Source of the DNA: Beijerinckiaceae bacterium
GTDB taxonomy: Bacteria > Pseudomonadota > Alphaproteobacteria > Rhizobiales > Beijerinckiaceae
Length of the DNA stretch: 6,633 nucleotides
Direction of reading: 5' to 3'
NCBI GenBank assembly: GCA_027311205.1
Contig: DAICZI010000097.1
Coordinates: 1-6,633 of the forward strand
Shown here: piece after piece, positions 1 through 5,193 of the stretch
Layout: every line of letters starts with the position of its first letter
How positions within the stretch are numbered: position 1 is the first letter of the stretch
Program-made: the position numbers and the translations under genes
The notes under the pieces: model-generated
Seen by the model: the letters and a program-made list of their open reading frames with translations, nothing else
Database searches by the model: none
Told to the model about the DNA's origin: nothing

Positions 1-654
1 CAGACGACCTGGGATGGCGTCAATGCGCACGCCAAATGATGGCACCGTGAAGGAATGGATCACATCCGCACCCGTCACCTGCACCAGAATGGTCTTGCCA
101 ACCGGCACAACGGCGGGATTATCCACCGAAAGCAGGCGCAACTGGTCCTTGGACGCATCTATCTTGTTGTCGGGGATCAGCATCGAATCAAACGAAAAGC
201 CGCCCTGGCTCTTGGGATAATTGTACGACCAATACCACTGATGGCCGGTGACCTTCATGGTGATATCCGGCTTCGGCAGGGTCAACTGGTTGGTGAGCAG
301 CTTGAACGACGGCACGGCGATGACGACGAGGATCAAGATCGGAATCACCGTCCACGCCATTTCCAGCATCGTGTTGTGCGTGGTGCGCGAGGGAACAGGA
401 TGACGCTTTTCGCCAAACCGCACACCAACGTAAATCAGCAGCCCCAGCACAAACAGGCAAATCGTGGTGATGATCGGCATCAGCAGATCATTGTGGAAGA
501 TGTGAATGTCATGGGCAAGAGACGTATCCCCGGGGATGAAACCAACTTGCCCGGGAACGGCATGGCCAATTGGCCCCGCCGCCAGCGCCACCGAGGGCAG
601 CCCCACCAGAGCGGCCAGGGCCAAGCTCTTCACCACTCTTGCATATCCAGACAT
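1..654 (-). CDS. coxB: Cytochrome c oxidase subunit II, N-terminal part (cut by window start)
   Basis: Subunit II of the aa3-type terminal oxidase receives electrons from cytochrome c at its periplasmic CuA centre and passes them to subunit I. Translating the minus strand from the ATG at 654 gives 218 codons with no stop before the window edge. A signal peptide covers about residues 1-26 (hydrophobic, VALA-AG cleavage region). Membrane helices lie at about 57-79 and 98-119. The segment THNTMLEMAW (residues 92-101) carries Glu98, in the place of the K-channel entry glutamate of this family. GHQWYWSY at 137-144 is the family signature, and His200 in VIHSFTVPSFG is the first expected CuA ligand. 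The Cys-x3-Cys, second His and Met ligands would lie beyond base 1. A GGAG ribosome site precedes the start. The gene diverges from an ialB-like gene, and ctaD would be expected downstream, outside the window. Identification is very secure. Confidence 0.96.
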   Translation of the reverse strand, partial: MSGYARVVKSLALAALVGLPSVALAAGPIGHAVPGQVGFIPGDTSLAHDIHIFHNDLLMPIITTICLFVLGLLIYVGVRFGEKRHPVPSRTTHNTMLEMAWTVIPILILVVIAVPSFKLLTNQLTLPKPDITMKVTGHQWYWSYNYPKSQGGFSFDSMLIPDNKIDASKDQLRLLSVDNPAVVPVGKTILVQVTGADVIHSFTVPSFGVRIDAIPGRL

Positions 655-737
655 GTCGCTGTCTCTCCGCGCACATTTCAACGCACCAATGATGATTCCT
701 TCACCACCGTCGTGCCCTGTCAAACCACAAACCGCGA

Positions 738-757
738 TTGTGCGCAACATTGCACAA
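738..757. promoter_or_regulatory. Inverted repeat TTGTGC-N8-GCACAA, candidate operator upstream of coxB
   Basis: Perfect 6-base arms, TTGTGC (738-743) and GCACAA (752-757), are separated by 8 bases. The repeat lies 14 bases upstream of a minus-strand TTGACA (723-718), which is a suitable position for an activator or repressor of coxB. The half-sites are reminiscent of CRP/FNR-type dyads but do not match the FNR consensus, so the regulator is unknown. That it is an operator is inference from position and symmetry only. Confidence 0.35.
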
Positions 758-998
758 GGCGACATGGTTGCGTCAAAAATGCGCGGGCCTGGTGGCGAGG
801 CTCACCACGCACCGCCCGCTCCGCCGGAAAACGAGAGAACCCGCGTCATCTGTTTCTGCGGCCTTTTCGCCAACAACGGCACGTCGGGGAGCGCTTGACA
901 GGTCGCCGCCATTTGCTACGCAAGAGCCGCTGCGCTAGGAGTGCCGCAGCGTTTCCTGTCGGGCCGGGACTTGGGCCGAACAGAAAATGGACAGGTAA

Positions 999-1014
999 GT
1001 TCGGTGTACCGAAC
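999..1014. promoter_or_regulatory. 16-bp palindrome GTTCGGTGTACCGAAC upstream of the ialB-like gene
   Basis: Seven-base arms, GTTCGGT and ACCGAAC, flank a 2-base centre (GT), perfect throughout. The right arm ends 19 bases before the ATG at 1034. A further copy of the half-site, CCGAAC, sits at 976-981 in the same orientation as the right arm and 33 bp upstream of it, about three helical turns. The compact dyad with a helically phased extra half-site suits a dimeric transcription factor. A short mRNA hairpin just upstream of the ribosome site is the alternative. The regulator is unknown. Confidence 0.45.
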
Positions 1015-1033
1015 CTGACAGACCGGAATATTG

Positions 1034-1555
1034 ATGCGCCCGTTGATCATCAGAGTGTTTGCCGCAACCTGTGCCGCTCTGGCGCTGGCTTCAGTGATGC
1101 CAGGTGCCATGGCGCAAGGCGTGATCAAAGCCAAGTTTGGCGATTGGGACAAGCGCTGCCGGACGCCGACCGGGGCAACCAGGCAGCAATGCGTCCTTGT
1201 GCAGAAAGTCAGCGCTGAGGATCAACCCAACCTGACCCTCATGGCGGTGGCGCTCAAGACCGCCGATGGCAAGCGCAACCTGCTGCGCGTCGTGGTGCCG
1301 CTGGGCGTGCTCCTCCCCTCCGGACTGGGGCTGAAAATCGACAACGTCGATATCGGACGTGTCAATTTTGTGCGCTGCATCGCTCAAGGCGACGAGCACG
1401 GCTGTGTCGCGCAATCGGTGCTCGACGACAAGTTGCTGAAACAGCTCGAAAACGGCAAGGTCGCGACCTTCATCATCTTTGAGACCCCCGAGCAAGGAAT
1501 TGGCATTCCGTTGCAACTCAAGGGCTTCAAACAGGGCTATGACAGCCTGCAGTGA
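1034..1555 (+). CDS. Invasion-associated locus B (IalB) family secreted protein
   Basis: The product is 173 residues, the usual size for the IalB family of exported alphaproteobacterial proteins. Bartonella IalB is linked to erythrocyte invasion, but most relatives are in free-living bacteria and lack a defined biochemical role. Residues 1-27 form a signal peptide (Arg2 and Arg8, hydrophobic core, cleavage near AMA-QG). The mature part begins with the family hallmark FGDW at 35-38, followed by Cys42 and Cys53 in RCRTP...QQCVLVQ, then Cys115 and Cys124 (VRC...GCVA), likely two disulfides in the periplasm. I chose the ATG at 1034, preceded by GGA at 1025-1027. A TTG directly before it at 1031 would add one residue. 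The gene leads a probable operon with the lipoprotein and trxB and diverges from coxB. The family call is secure; the function is open and a virulence role should not be assumed. Confidence 0.9.
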   Translation: MRPLIIRVFAATCAALALASVMPGAMAQGVIKAKFGDWDKRCRTPTGATRQQCVLVQKVSAEDQPNLTLMAVALKTADGKRNLLRVVVPLGVLLPSGLGLKIDNVDIGRVNFVRCIAQGDEHGCVAQSVLDDKLLKQLENGKVATFIIFETPEQGIGIPLQLKGFKQGYDSLQ

Positions 1556-1596
1556 TCGGCTAAACAACATCAAAATTCAGGCGGGAGCCCGTGGTC

Positions 1597-2268
1597 ATGC
1601 GTCATAGTTTCAGGCCGTTTCAAAGCAAACCCCGCATGGCACTGCCGCTGGTCGCCAGTGCGCTGCTGGCGCTGGCCGGCTGCGGCACGATGGGTGGCCC
1701 GCAGAGCCCGGACGCGCCCGCCGCCAACACCAGCACGCTCGCCTCTTTGCTGACTTTCCACACGACATCGCCGCCACCCCTCGCCCCGCAGCCGGAAAAG
1801 CCAAAGGACATAATCTGCCCGCACATAGAAATTCCTGATGGCGCTGCGGACGTGCGCGTCGGCGGTAGCGGTAACAGTGGCGTCAACTATCAGTATTCGA
1901 TAGATCATGTCGCTCGCCAGTGCGATCTCGAAAACGGCAGCATTGCCATCAAGGTCGGAGTTCAAGGCCGGGTTTTGCTTGGGCCGGCGGGCAGGCCTGG
2001 CAATTTCACCGTGCCGGTGCGTTTCGCAATCCGCCGCGAGAGCGATCAGAAAGCCGCAGCAACTGATTTCGAGAAAGTCGGCGTCAGCATTGCTGGCGAT
2101 CACACGCAGGCCGCTTTCACGGCGATTTCGCAACCGATGCTCATCCCCAATCATGGCGAAACAGAAGATCAGGATTTCACCGTCCTGGTCGGCTTCGATC
2201 AGGGCCATCCCGCCAAGCCGGCCCACCGCCCCATCCGTCACCGGCGCATCCGGCACAAGAAACGCTGA
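1597..2268 (+). CDS. Conserved alphaproteobacterial lipoprotein of unknown function
   Basis: The product is 223 residues. Residues 1-28 form a lipoprotein signal peptide with a positively charged start, a hydrophobic stretch (ALPLVASALLAL) and lipobox LAGC, so Cys29 should be lipid-modified. A Pro/Ala/Ser/Thr-rich linker follows (about 36-70). The likely folded domain starts near CPHIEI (74-79) and holds Cys74 and Cys109, a possible disulfide, plus the segment KVGVQGRVLLGPAG (119-132), which resembles a rhizobial hypothetical-lipoprotein family known to me only as uncharacterised. The last 18 residues are rich in Arg, Lys and His, which is unusual for such a protein. The ATG at 1597 is preferred over the GTG at 1591 because GGGAG at 1583-1587 is then correctly spaced. 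It starts 41 bases after the ialB-like gene and ends 12 bases before trxB. The class is secure and the function unknown. Confidence 0.82.
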   Translation: MRHSFRPFQSKPRMALPLVASALLALAGCGTMGGPQSPDAPAANTSTLASLLTFHTTSPPPLAPQPEKPKDIICPHIEIPDGAADVRVGGSGNSGVNYQYSIDHVARQCDLENGSIAIKVGVQGRVLLGPAGRPGNFTVPVRFAIRRESDQKAAATDFEKVGVSIAGDHTQAAFTAISQPMLIPNHGETEDQDFTVLVGFDQGHPAKPAHRPIRHRRIRHKKR

Positions 2269-2280
2269 AGGCGCGATAAC

Positions 2281-3234
2281 GTGGCCACATCTCCCCTTCA
2301 CGCCCGCTTGATCATCCTCGGCGCTGGCCCCGCTGGCTATACCGCAGCGATTTATGCCGCCAGAGCCATGCTGAAGCCCGTCTTGATTGCCGGATCAGAA
2401 CCCGGTGGCCAGTTGATGATCACCACCGATGTTGAAAATTATCCCGGCTTTGCCGAACCGGTGCAGGGGCCGTGGCTCATGGAGCAATTCCGCCTGCAAG
2501 CCGCGCACGTCGGCGCCACGCTCATCAGCGACCATGTCGGCAGCGTTGACCTGAGCCAGCGCCCGTTCCGCCTCACTGGCGACAATGGTGAACATTACAC
2601 CTGCGATGCGCTGATCATCGCCACCGGTGCCAAGGCGCGTTGGCTGGGCCTGCCGTCCGAGGATAAATTCAAGGGCTATGGCGTTTCGGCCTGCGCCACC
2701 TGCGACGGGTTTTTCTTTCGTGGCAAGCGGGTATTCGTGATTGGCGGCGGCAATTCCGCGGTCGAGGAAGCGCTCTATCTCAGCCACATTGCGGCCCGGG
2801 TCACCGTCGTGCATCGGCGCGATCATTTCCGCGCCGAGCGGATTTTGCAGGAGCGGCTTTTTGCCGCCCCCAATGTCGACGTCATCTGGAACCATGAAGT
2901 CGTGGAAATATGCGGCCAGCAAGACCCGCCAGGCGTCAATGAACTGGTGTTGCGCGATGTCATCAGCGGTACCAGCACCCGCCATGCGCTCGACGGCCTG
3001 TTTGTCGCCATCGGCCACGAACCTGCGTCTAGCCTGTTTGACGGACAGATCAAGCTGAAGCCCAACAAATATATCGCGACGACACCCGGCACGACCGAGA
3101 CCAGCGTGCCCTGTGTGTTCGCAGCCGGCGACGGCGCCGACGACACCTACCGACAGGCCGTCACAGCCGCCGGCCTCGGCTGCATGGCAGCCCTGGAAGC
3201 GGAAAAATATCTGGCGGGTTTGGCGAGCGGTTGA
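2281..3234 (+). CDS. trxB: Thioredoxin-disulfide reductase
   Basis: This low-molecular-weight flavoenzyme uses NADPH to reduce thioredoxin in the cytoplasm, supplying electrons to ribonucleotide reductase, peroxiredoxins and general disulfide repair. The product is 317 residues, typical of bacterial TrxB. The FAD-binding motif GAGPAG is at 14-19 and [15 protein letters not shown] at 42-56. The redox-active pair is CATC at 138-141, followed by Asp142. The NADPH fold has GGGNSA at 155-160 and HRRDHFRA at 178-185. The C-terminal FAD motif is [16 protein letters not shown] at 283-298, where the usual GDV-x-D has Gly285 in place of Val. The start is GTG at 2281, preceded by GAAGG with 9 bases between. 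The N-terminus it gives matches the family. It is third in a tight plus-strand run and converges with ureE. A ferredoxin-NADP reductase of similar fold is excluded by the CATC motif. Confidence 0.96.
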   Translation: MATSPLHARLIILGAGPAGYTAAIYAARAMLKPVLIAGSEPGGQLMITTDVENYPGFAEPVQGPWLMEQFRLQAAHVGATLISDHVGSVDLSQRPFRLTGDNGEHYTCDALIIATGAKARWLGLPSEDKFKGYGVSACATCDGFFFRGKRVFVIGGGNSAVEEALYLSHIAARVTVVHRRDHFRAERILQERLFAAPNVDVIWNHEVVEICGQQDPPGVNELVLRDVISGTSTRHALDGLFVAIGHEPASSLFDGQIKLKPNKYIATTPGTTETSVPCVFAAGDGADDTYRQAVTAAGLGCMAALEAEKYLAGLASG

Positions 3235-3276
3235 GGACGGATGTCTTCAAGAACCTGCGGCGCATCGTATCAATTG

Positions 3277-3307
3277 CTGTCATGGCGAGAGGTGCCCGCA
3301 ATGACGG
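3277..3307. terminator. Imperfect hairpin between convergent trxB and ureE
   Basis: CTGTCAT (3277-3283) pairs with ATGACGG (3301-3307, one T-G wobble). A G/A mismatch and a GCG/CGC inner stem follow, around a 9-base loop. It lies in the 94-base gap between two convergent stop codons, where a bidirectional terminator would be expected. No clear T-run follows on either strand, so a degenerate REP-like intergenic repeat is an equal possibility. Confidence 0.35.
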
Positions 3308-3328
3308 AAGATCGAGTTTAATTACAGC

Positions 3329-3946
3329 TCACTTGTGCGGCGGATGATCATGGCCATGGTGGTTATCATGATCGTGATGATCATGGTCATGATCGTGATG
3401 ATCATGCCCGTGATGGTCATGGCCATGATGATCATGCTCATGATGATCATGCCCGTGATGATCATGCCCCTCATGGCCGTGCGCGGCGTGTGTTTCGGCG
3501 GCATAGGCACCGCCCTCTGGCTCAAAGGATGTCTCGATGGGGCGCAGCTTGGCGCCCAGGGCCTCAAGCGCCGCCTCGAGGCCCTTATCGGCCCGAATAC
3601 GCAGCGCGGTTTTGGTGATTTCAACCGGCACATGGCGATTGCCGATATGCCAGGCCAGCCGCGCCAAAACCTGCGGATCAGCGGCGCGAACCTCGACGAG
3701 CATCTCGGGCGCAGCCACCACTTCGATCAGCCGGCTGTCTTCCAGTTCAAGCGCGTCGCCGCCGCGCAGATGCACCGCCTCCGGCAGATCCAGCAGAAAC
3801 TGCAGACCGCCTGTCCCCACCATATGCAGGCGGCGATGATGCCTGTCCTCGGAATCCAGCAGCACGCTGTCAGCCGCCTCTACCTTCCAACTGCCCCGCC
3901 CCTGCACTTTGGGGGCGCGGGGCACGCGAGAATGGTCATTGGACAT
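3329..3946 (-). CDS. ureE: Urease accessory protein UreE with long His-rich C-terminal tail
   Basis: UreE is the cytoplasmic nickel metallochaperone that delivers Ni2+ to the UreDFG-apourease complex. The product is 205 residues. Its N-terminal domain includes [10 protein letters not shown] (31-40) and [20 protein letters not shown] (51-70), both typical of UreE. In the C-terminal metal domain, [10 protein letters not shown] (98-107) holds His100 and His105, matching the conserved His pair of Klebsiella UreE (His91/His96), and FEPEGGAY is at 141-148. Residues 153-205 form a tail with 28 His plus many Asp and Gly, in units such as HDHHG; such tails bind several Ni2+ ions. I chose the ATG at 3946, which has GGGAG seven bases upstream. 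An in-frame start at 4036 would add 30 residues that do not look like UreE. No ureABC, D, F or G is visible in the window. It follows idnO by 93 bases and converges with trxB. Confidence 0.93.
   Translation of the reverse strand: MSNDHSRVPRAPKVQGRGSWKVEAADSVLLDSEDRHHRRLHMVGTGGLQFLLDLPEAVHLRGGDALELEDSRLIEVVAAPEMLVEVRAADPQVLARLAWHIGNRHVPVEITKTALRIRADKGLEAALEALGAKLRPIETSFEPEGGAYAAETHAAHGHEGHDHHGHDHHEHDHHGHDHHGHDHHDHDHDHHDHDNHHGHDHPPHK
3396..3470. repeat. 15-bp tandem repeat encoding the UreE His tail
   Basis: The plus-strand string TGATGATCATG occurs at 3396, 3426, 3441 and 3456, with a variant (TGATGGTCATG) at 3411, so five units sit in exact 15-bp register. Another copy out of register lies at 3375. 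Each unit encodes five residues of the HDHHG type on the minus strand. The core ATGATCAT is its own reverse complement, so the opposite strand also stays open and reads as Met/Ile-rich nonsense. Copy-number change would add or remove five residues without a frameshift. Confidence 0.8.
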
Positions 3947-3970
3947 GGCGAGGCTCCCAAAACAACATGG

Positions 3971-3986
3971 CGCGCCAGAGGGCGCG
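3971..3986 (-). terminator. GC-rich hairpin between idnO and ureE
   Basis: CGCGCC (3971-3976) and GGCGCG (3981-3986) form a perfect 6-bp stem around a 4-base loop. A weaker outer pair, ATGGCGC (3967-3973) and GCGCCAT (3994-4000), offers a competing structure. On the minus strand the stem lies 53 bases past the idnO stop and 24 bases before the ureE start, followed by a T-rich but interrupted stretch (CCATGTTGTTTT). It could be a leaky terminator or attenuator separating ureE from the upstream genes. The T-tract is poor, so this is tentative. Confidence 0.3.
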
Positions 3987-4039
3987 ATGCGCAGCGCCAT
4001 CAATAGCGGGCTTCCAACCCTGGCACAATCGGCCACGGT

Positions 4040-4807
4040 TCACATCGATGCCAGCATCCCGCCATCAATATAAATCATCTGGCCATTGATATAATCGGAT
4101 GCTGACGAGGCCAGAAACACCGCAGCGCCCACCAGTTCGTCCGGCTTGCCCCAGCGTTTGGCGGGCACCCGCGTCATCAGCCAGGTGTTGAAATCGGCAT
4201 TGTCCATCAGCGCCTGGTTCATGTCTGTCAGCATGTAGCCGGGGCCGATGCCATTGACCTGCAAGCCCTTTGCCGCCCATTCCACCGCCATGGACCGCGT
4301 AAGCATTTTGATGCCGCCCTTGGCCGCCGTATAGGGCGCGACCGTCGGGCGCGCCAATTCGCTGGCCAGCGAGCCGATGTTGATGATTTTGCCATGCCCG
4401 CGCGCCACCATCCGCCGCGCCGCCTCGCGCCCGATGACAAAGGCGCTGGTGAGGTTGGTGTCGATCACCCTGCGCCATTCGTCGCTGGTAAACTCCAGCA
4501 ACGGCTTGCGCACCTGAATGCCAGCATTATTGACGAGAATATCAACGGCCGTGCCCTCAGAATCCAGCTTCCCAAAAGCCGCCACCACTTTGGCCTCATC
4601 GGTGACATCAAAGCCGAGCACGTCAGCGGCAAGGCCCTCGCCTTTCAGGCTGGCTTGCGCGGCTTGCAGGCGCTTGGCATCAACCCCGTTGAGAAGTACC
4701 CGCGCCCCCGCCCGCGCCAACCCGCGCGCCATCACGAAGCCAAGGCCACGCGACGAACCCGTCACCAGCGCGGTTTTACCAGAAAGATCAAACGGATTAT
4801 GGCTCAT
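4040..4807 (-). CDS. idnO: SDR-family oxidoreductase, gluconate 5-dehydrogenase (5-keto-D-gluconate reductase) type
   Basis: This is a classical short-chain dehydrogenase/reductase of 255 residues, normal length. The cofactor-binding motif TGSSRGLG is at 16-23, NNAG at 93-96, and the catalytic set is Asn118, Ser146, Tyr159 and Lys163 (YTAAK). Several stretches match the gluconate 5-dehydrogenase branch: IINIGS, VNGIGPGYMLTDM (184-196), PAKRWGKPDELVGAAVFL (215-232) and NGQMIYIDGGML. That enzyme interconverts 5-keto-D-gluconate and D-gluconate with NAD(P)H in the L-idonate pathway. It starts 9 bases after the stop of a broken dehydratase gene and lies downstream of a broken idnD, consistent with a sugar-acid operon that has lost parts. 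The start has only a weak AGG ribosome site, so translation may have relied on coupling to the gene before it. Family is secure; exact substrate is inferred from similarity and context. Confidence 0.88.
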   Translation of the reverse strand: MSHNPFDLSGKTALVTGSSRGLGFVMARGLARAGARVLLNGVDAKRLQAAQASLKGEGLAADVLGFDVTDEAKVVAAFGKLDSEGTAVDILVNNAGIQVRKPLLEFTSDEWRRVIDTNLTSAFVIGREAARRMVARGHGKIINIGSLASELARPTVAPYTAAKGGIKMLTRSMAVEWAAKGLQVNGIGPGYMLTDMNQALMDNADFNTWLMTRVPAKRWGKPDELVGAAVFLASSASDYINGQMIYIDGGMLASM

Positions 4808-4816
4808 GGGCTCAAC

Positions 4817-4990
4817 CTAAAGGCTTGACCTGCGCACCGTCAAACCAGCGCGCTCAAAAACCGCTGGCAGCAGCGCGGTGCCAAGGCCAGGGCCATCCAT
4901 GGGATAGACAAAGCCATCCTTGATCACCGGCGCCGCGCTCACCAATTCGCGATACCAGCCCCTGTCGAAAGCCCGCACCGATTCATCATG
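4817..4990 (-). pseudogene. C-terminal remnant of a mandelate racemase/muconate lactonizing enzyme family dehydratase
   Basis: Fifty-seven codons and a TAG stop read as the C-terminal end of an enolase-superfamily acid-sugar dehydratase. Recognisable parts are FDRGWYRELV (8-17 of the fragment), DGFVYPMDGPGLGTALLP (25-42) and TVRRSSL at the very end; this GPGLGT-x-LLP ending is typical of the family. Full-length members have roughly 370-400 residues, so the N-terminal capping domain, the metal ligands and the catalytic Lys/His residues are all missing. The upstream reading frame closes with TGA at 5002-5000 and no start codon of its own is evident. It abuts the 5' part of idnD in a different frame, so it is not made as a fusion. 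The stop is 9 bases before idnO. I am confident of the family and of the truncation, not of the original substrate. Confidence 0.78.
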
Positions 4991-5193
4991 CCCGAAGCTT
5001 CATGGCCGAGAATAATCGGCTCGGTGACCCTGATGACCCCGATACCGCCTTCCCAGAAAGAATGGATGTCGGAGCCGCAAAGCCCACCCGCTCCGACATG
5101 CAGCAGCACCTGATCGGGGCCGATTTCACCGACCTCGCGTTCCTCGACGCGAACATCGCCCGCCTTGTGCAGCACGAGGGCTCTGGTTTTCAT
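4939..5193 (-). pseudogene. idnD: Truncated L-idonate 5-dehydrogenase (zinc alcohol dehydrogenase family), 5' fragment
   Basis: The open frame gives 84 residues, of which about 1-68 match the start of a zinc-dependent medium-chain dehydrogenase of the L-idonate 5-dehydrogenase/sorbitol dehydrogenase type, normally about 340 residues. Visible motifs are GGLCGSDIHSF (36-46, zinc ligand Cys39) and ILGHEASG (61-68, zinc ligand His64 and Glu65). From about residue 69 (base 4990) the match stops: residues 69-84 are an out-of-frame reading of the following dehydratase fragment and end at TGA. The Rossmann domain, structural-zinc cysteines and most of the catalytic domain are lost, so it cannot be an active enzyme. 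The start ATG overlaps the stop of the SPFH gene (ATGA), with AAGGAG at 5206-5201, so the short peptide is probably still translated. A sequencing or assembly chimera could give the same picture. Confidence 0.82.

Larger units (their letters stand above)
655..1033. other. Divergent intergenic region between coxB and the ialB-like gene
   Basis: This stretch of 379 bases has no convincing gene on either strand. It must hold the start signals for coxB (leftward) and the ialB-like gene (rightward). I see a TTGACA on the minus strand at 723-718, whose best -10-like partner AATCAT (697-692) is 20 bases away, and a TTGACA on the plus strand at 895-900 without a good -10. It contains two inverted repeats listed separately (738-757 and 999-1014) and a GC-rich imperfect hairpin. 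In that hairpin GCGGGC at 783-788 pairs with GCCCGC at 814-819, with inner TGGTG/CACCA arms at 790-794 and 803-807. Promoter assignments inside it are uncertain. Confidence 0.6.

Noticed and set aside
895..922. TTGACA at 895-900 as a promoter for the ialB-like gene
   Set aside because: No acceptable -10 lies 16-18 bases downstream; the best hexamer, TACGCA, matches only two positions.
55..1218. Long open frame of 387 codons on the plus strand
   Set aside because: It runs antisense through coxB and across the intergenic gap into the ialB-like gene in another frame. Its Arg/His/Gln-rich translation has no recognisable domain, while coxB on the other strand is unmistakable.
1570..2301. Open frame of 243 codons on the minus strand over the lipoprotein gene
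   Set aside because: It is antisense to a gene with a clear lipoprotein signal and good ribosome site, and its translation looks like no protein family. High GC keeps the opposite frame open.
3344..3480. CRISPR-like regular repeats
   Set aside because: Units are 15 bp with no unique spacers, lie inside a coding frame and encode a His-rich tail.
3335..4006. Met/Ile-rich plus-strand frame of 223 codons opposite ureE
   Set aside because: The M/I/V-rich start is the reverse reading of the self-complementary His-codon repeat. ureE motifs on the minus strand explain the region fully.
3947..4036. Longer ureE start at 4036
   Set aside because: The extra 30 residues do not resemble UreE, and the ATG at 3946 has a GGGAG site at the right distance.
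4817..5193. A genuine IdnD-dehydratase fusion protein
   Set aside because: The two parts are in different reading frames, and both lack their catalytic cores, so no functional fusion could be made.
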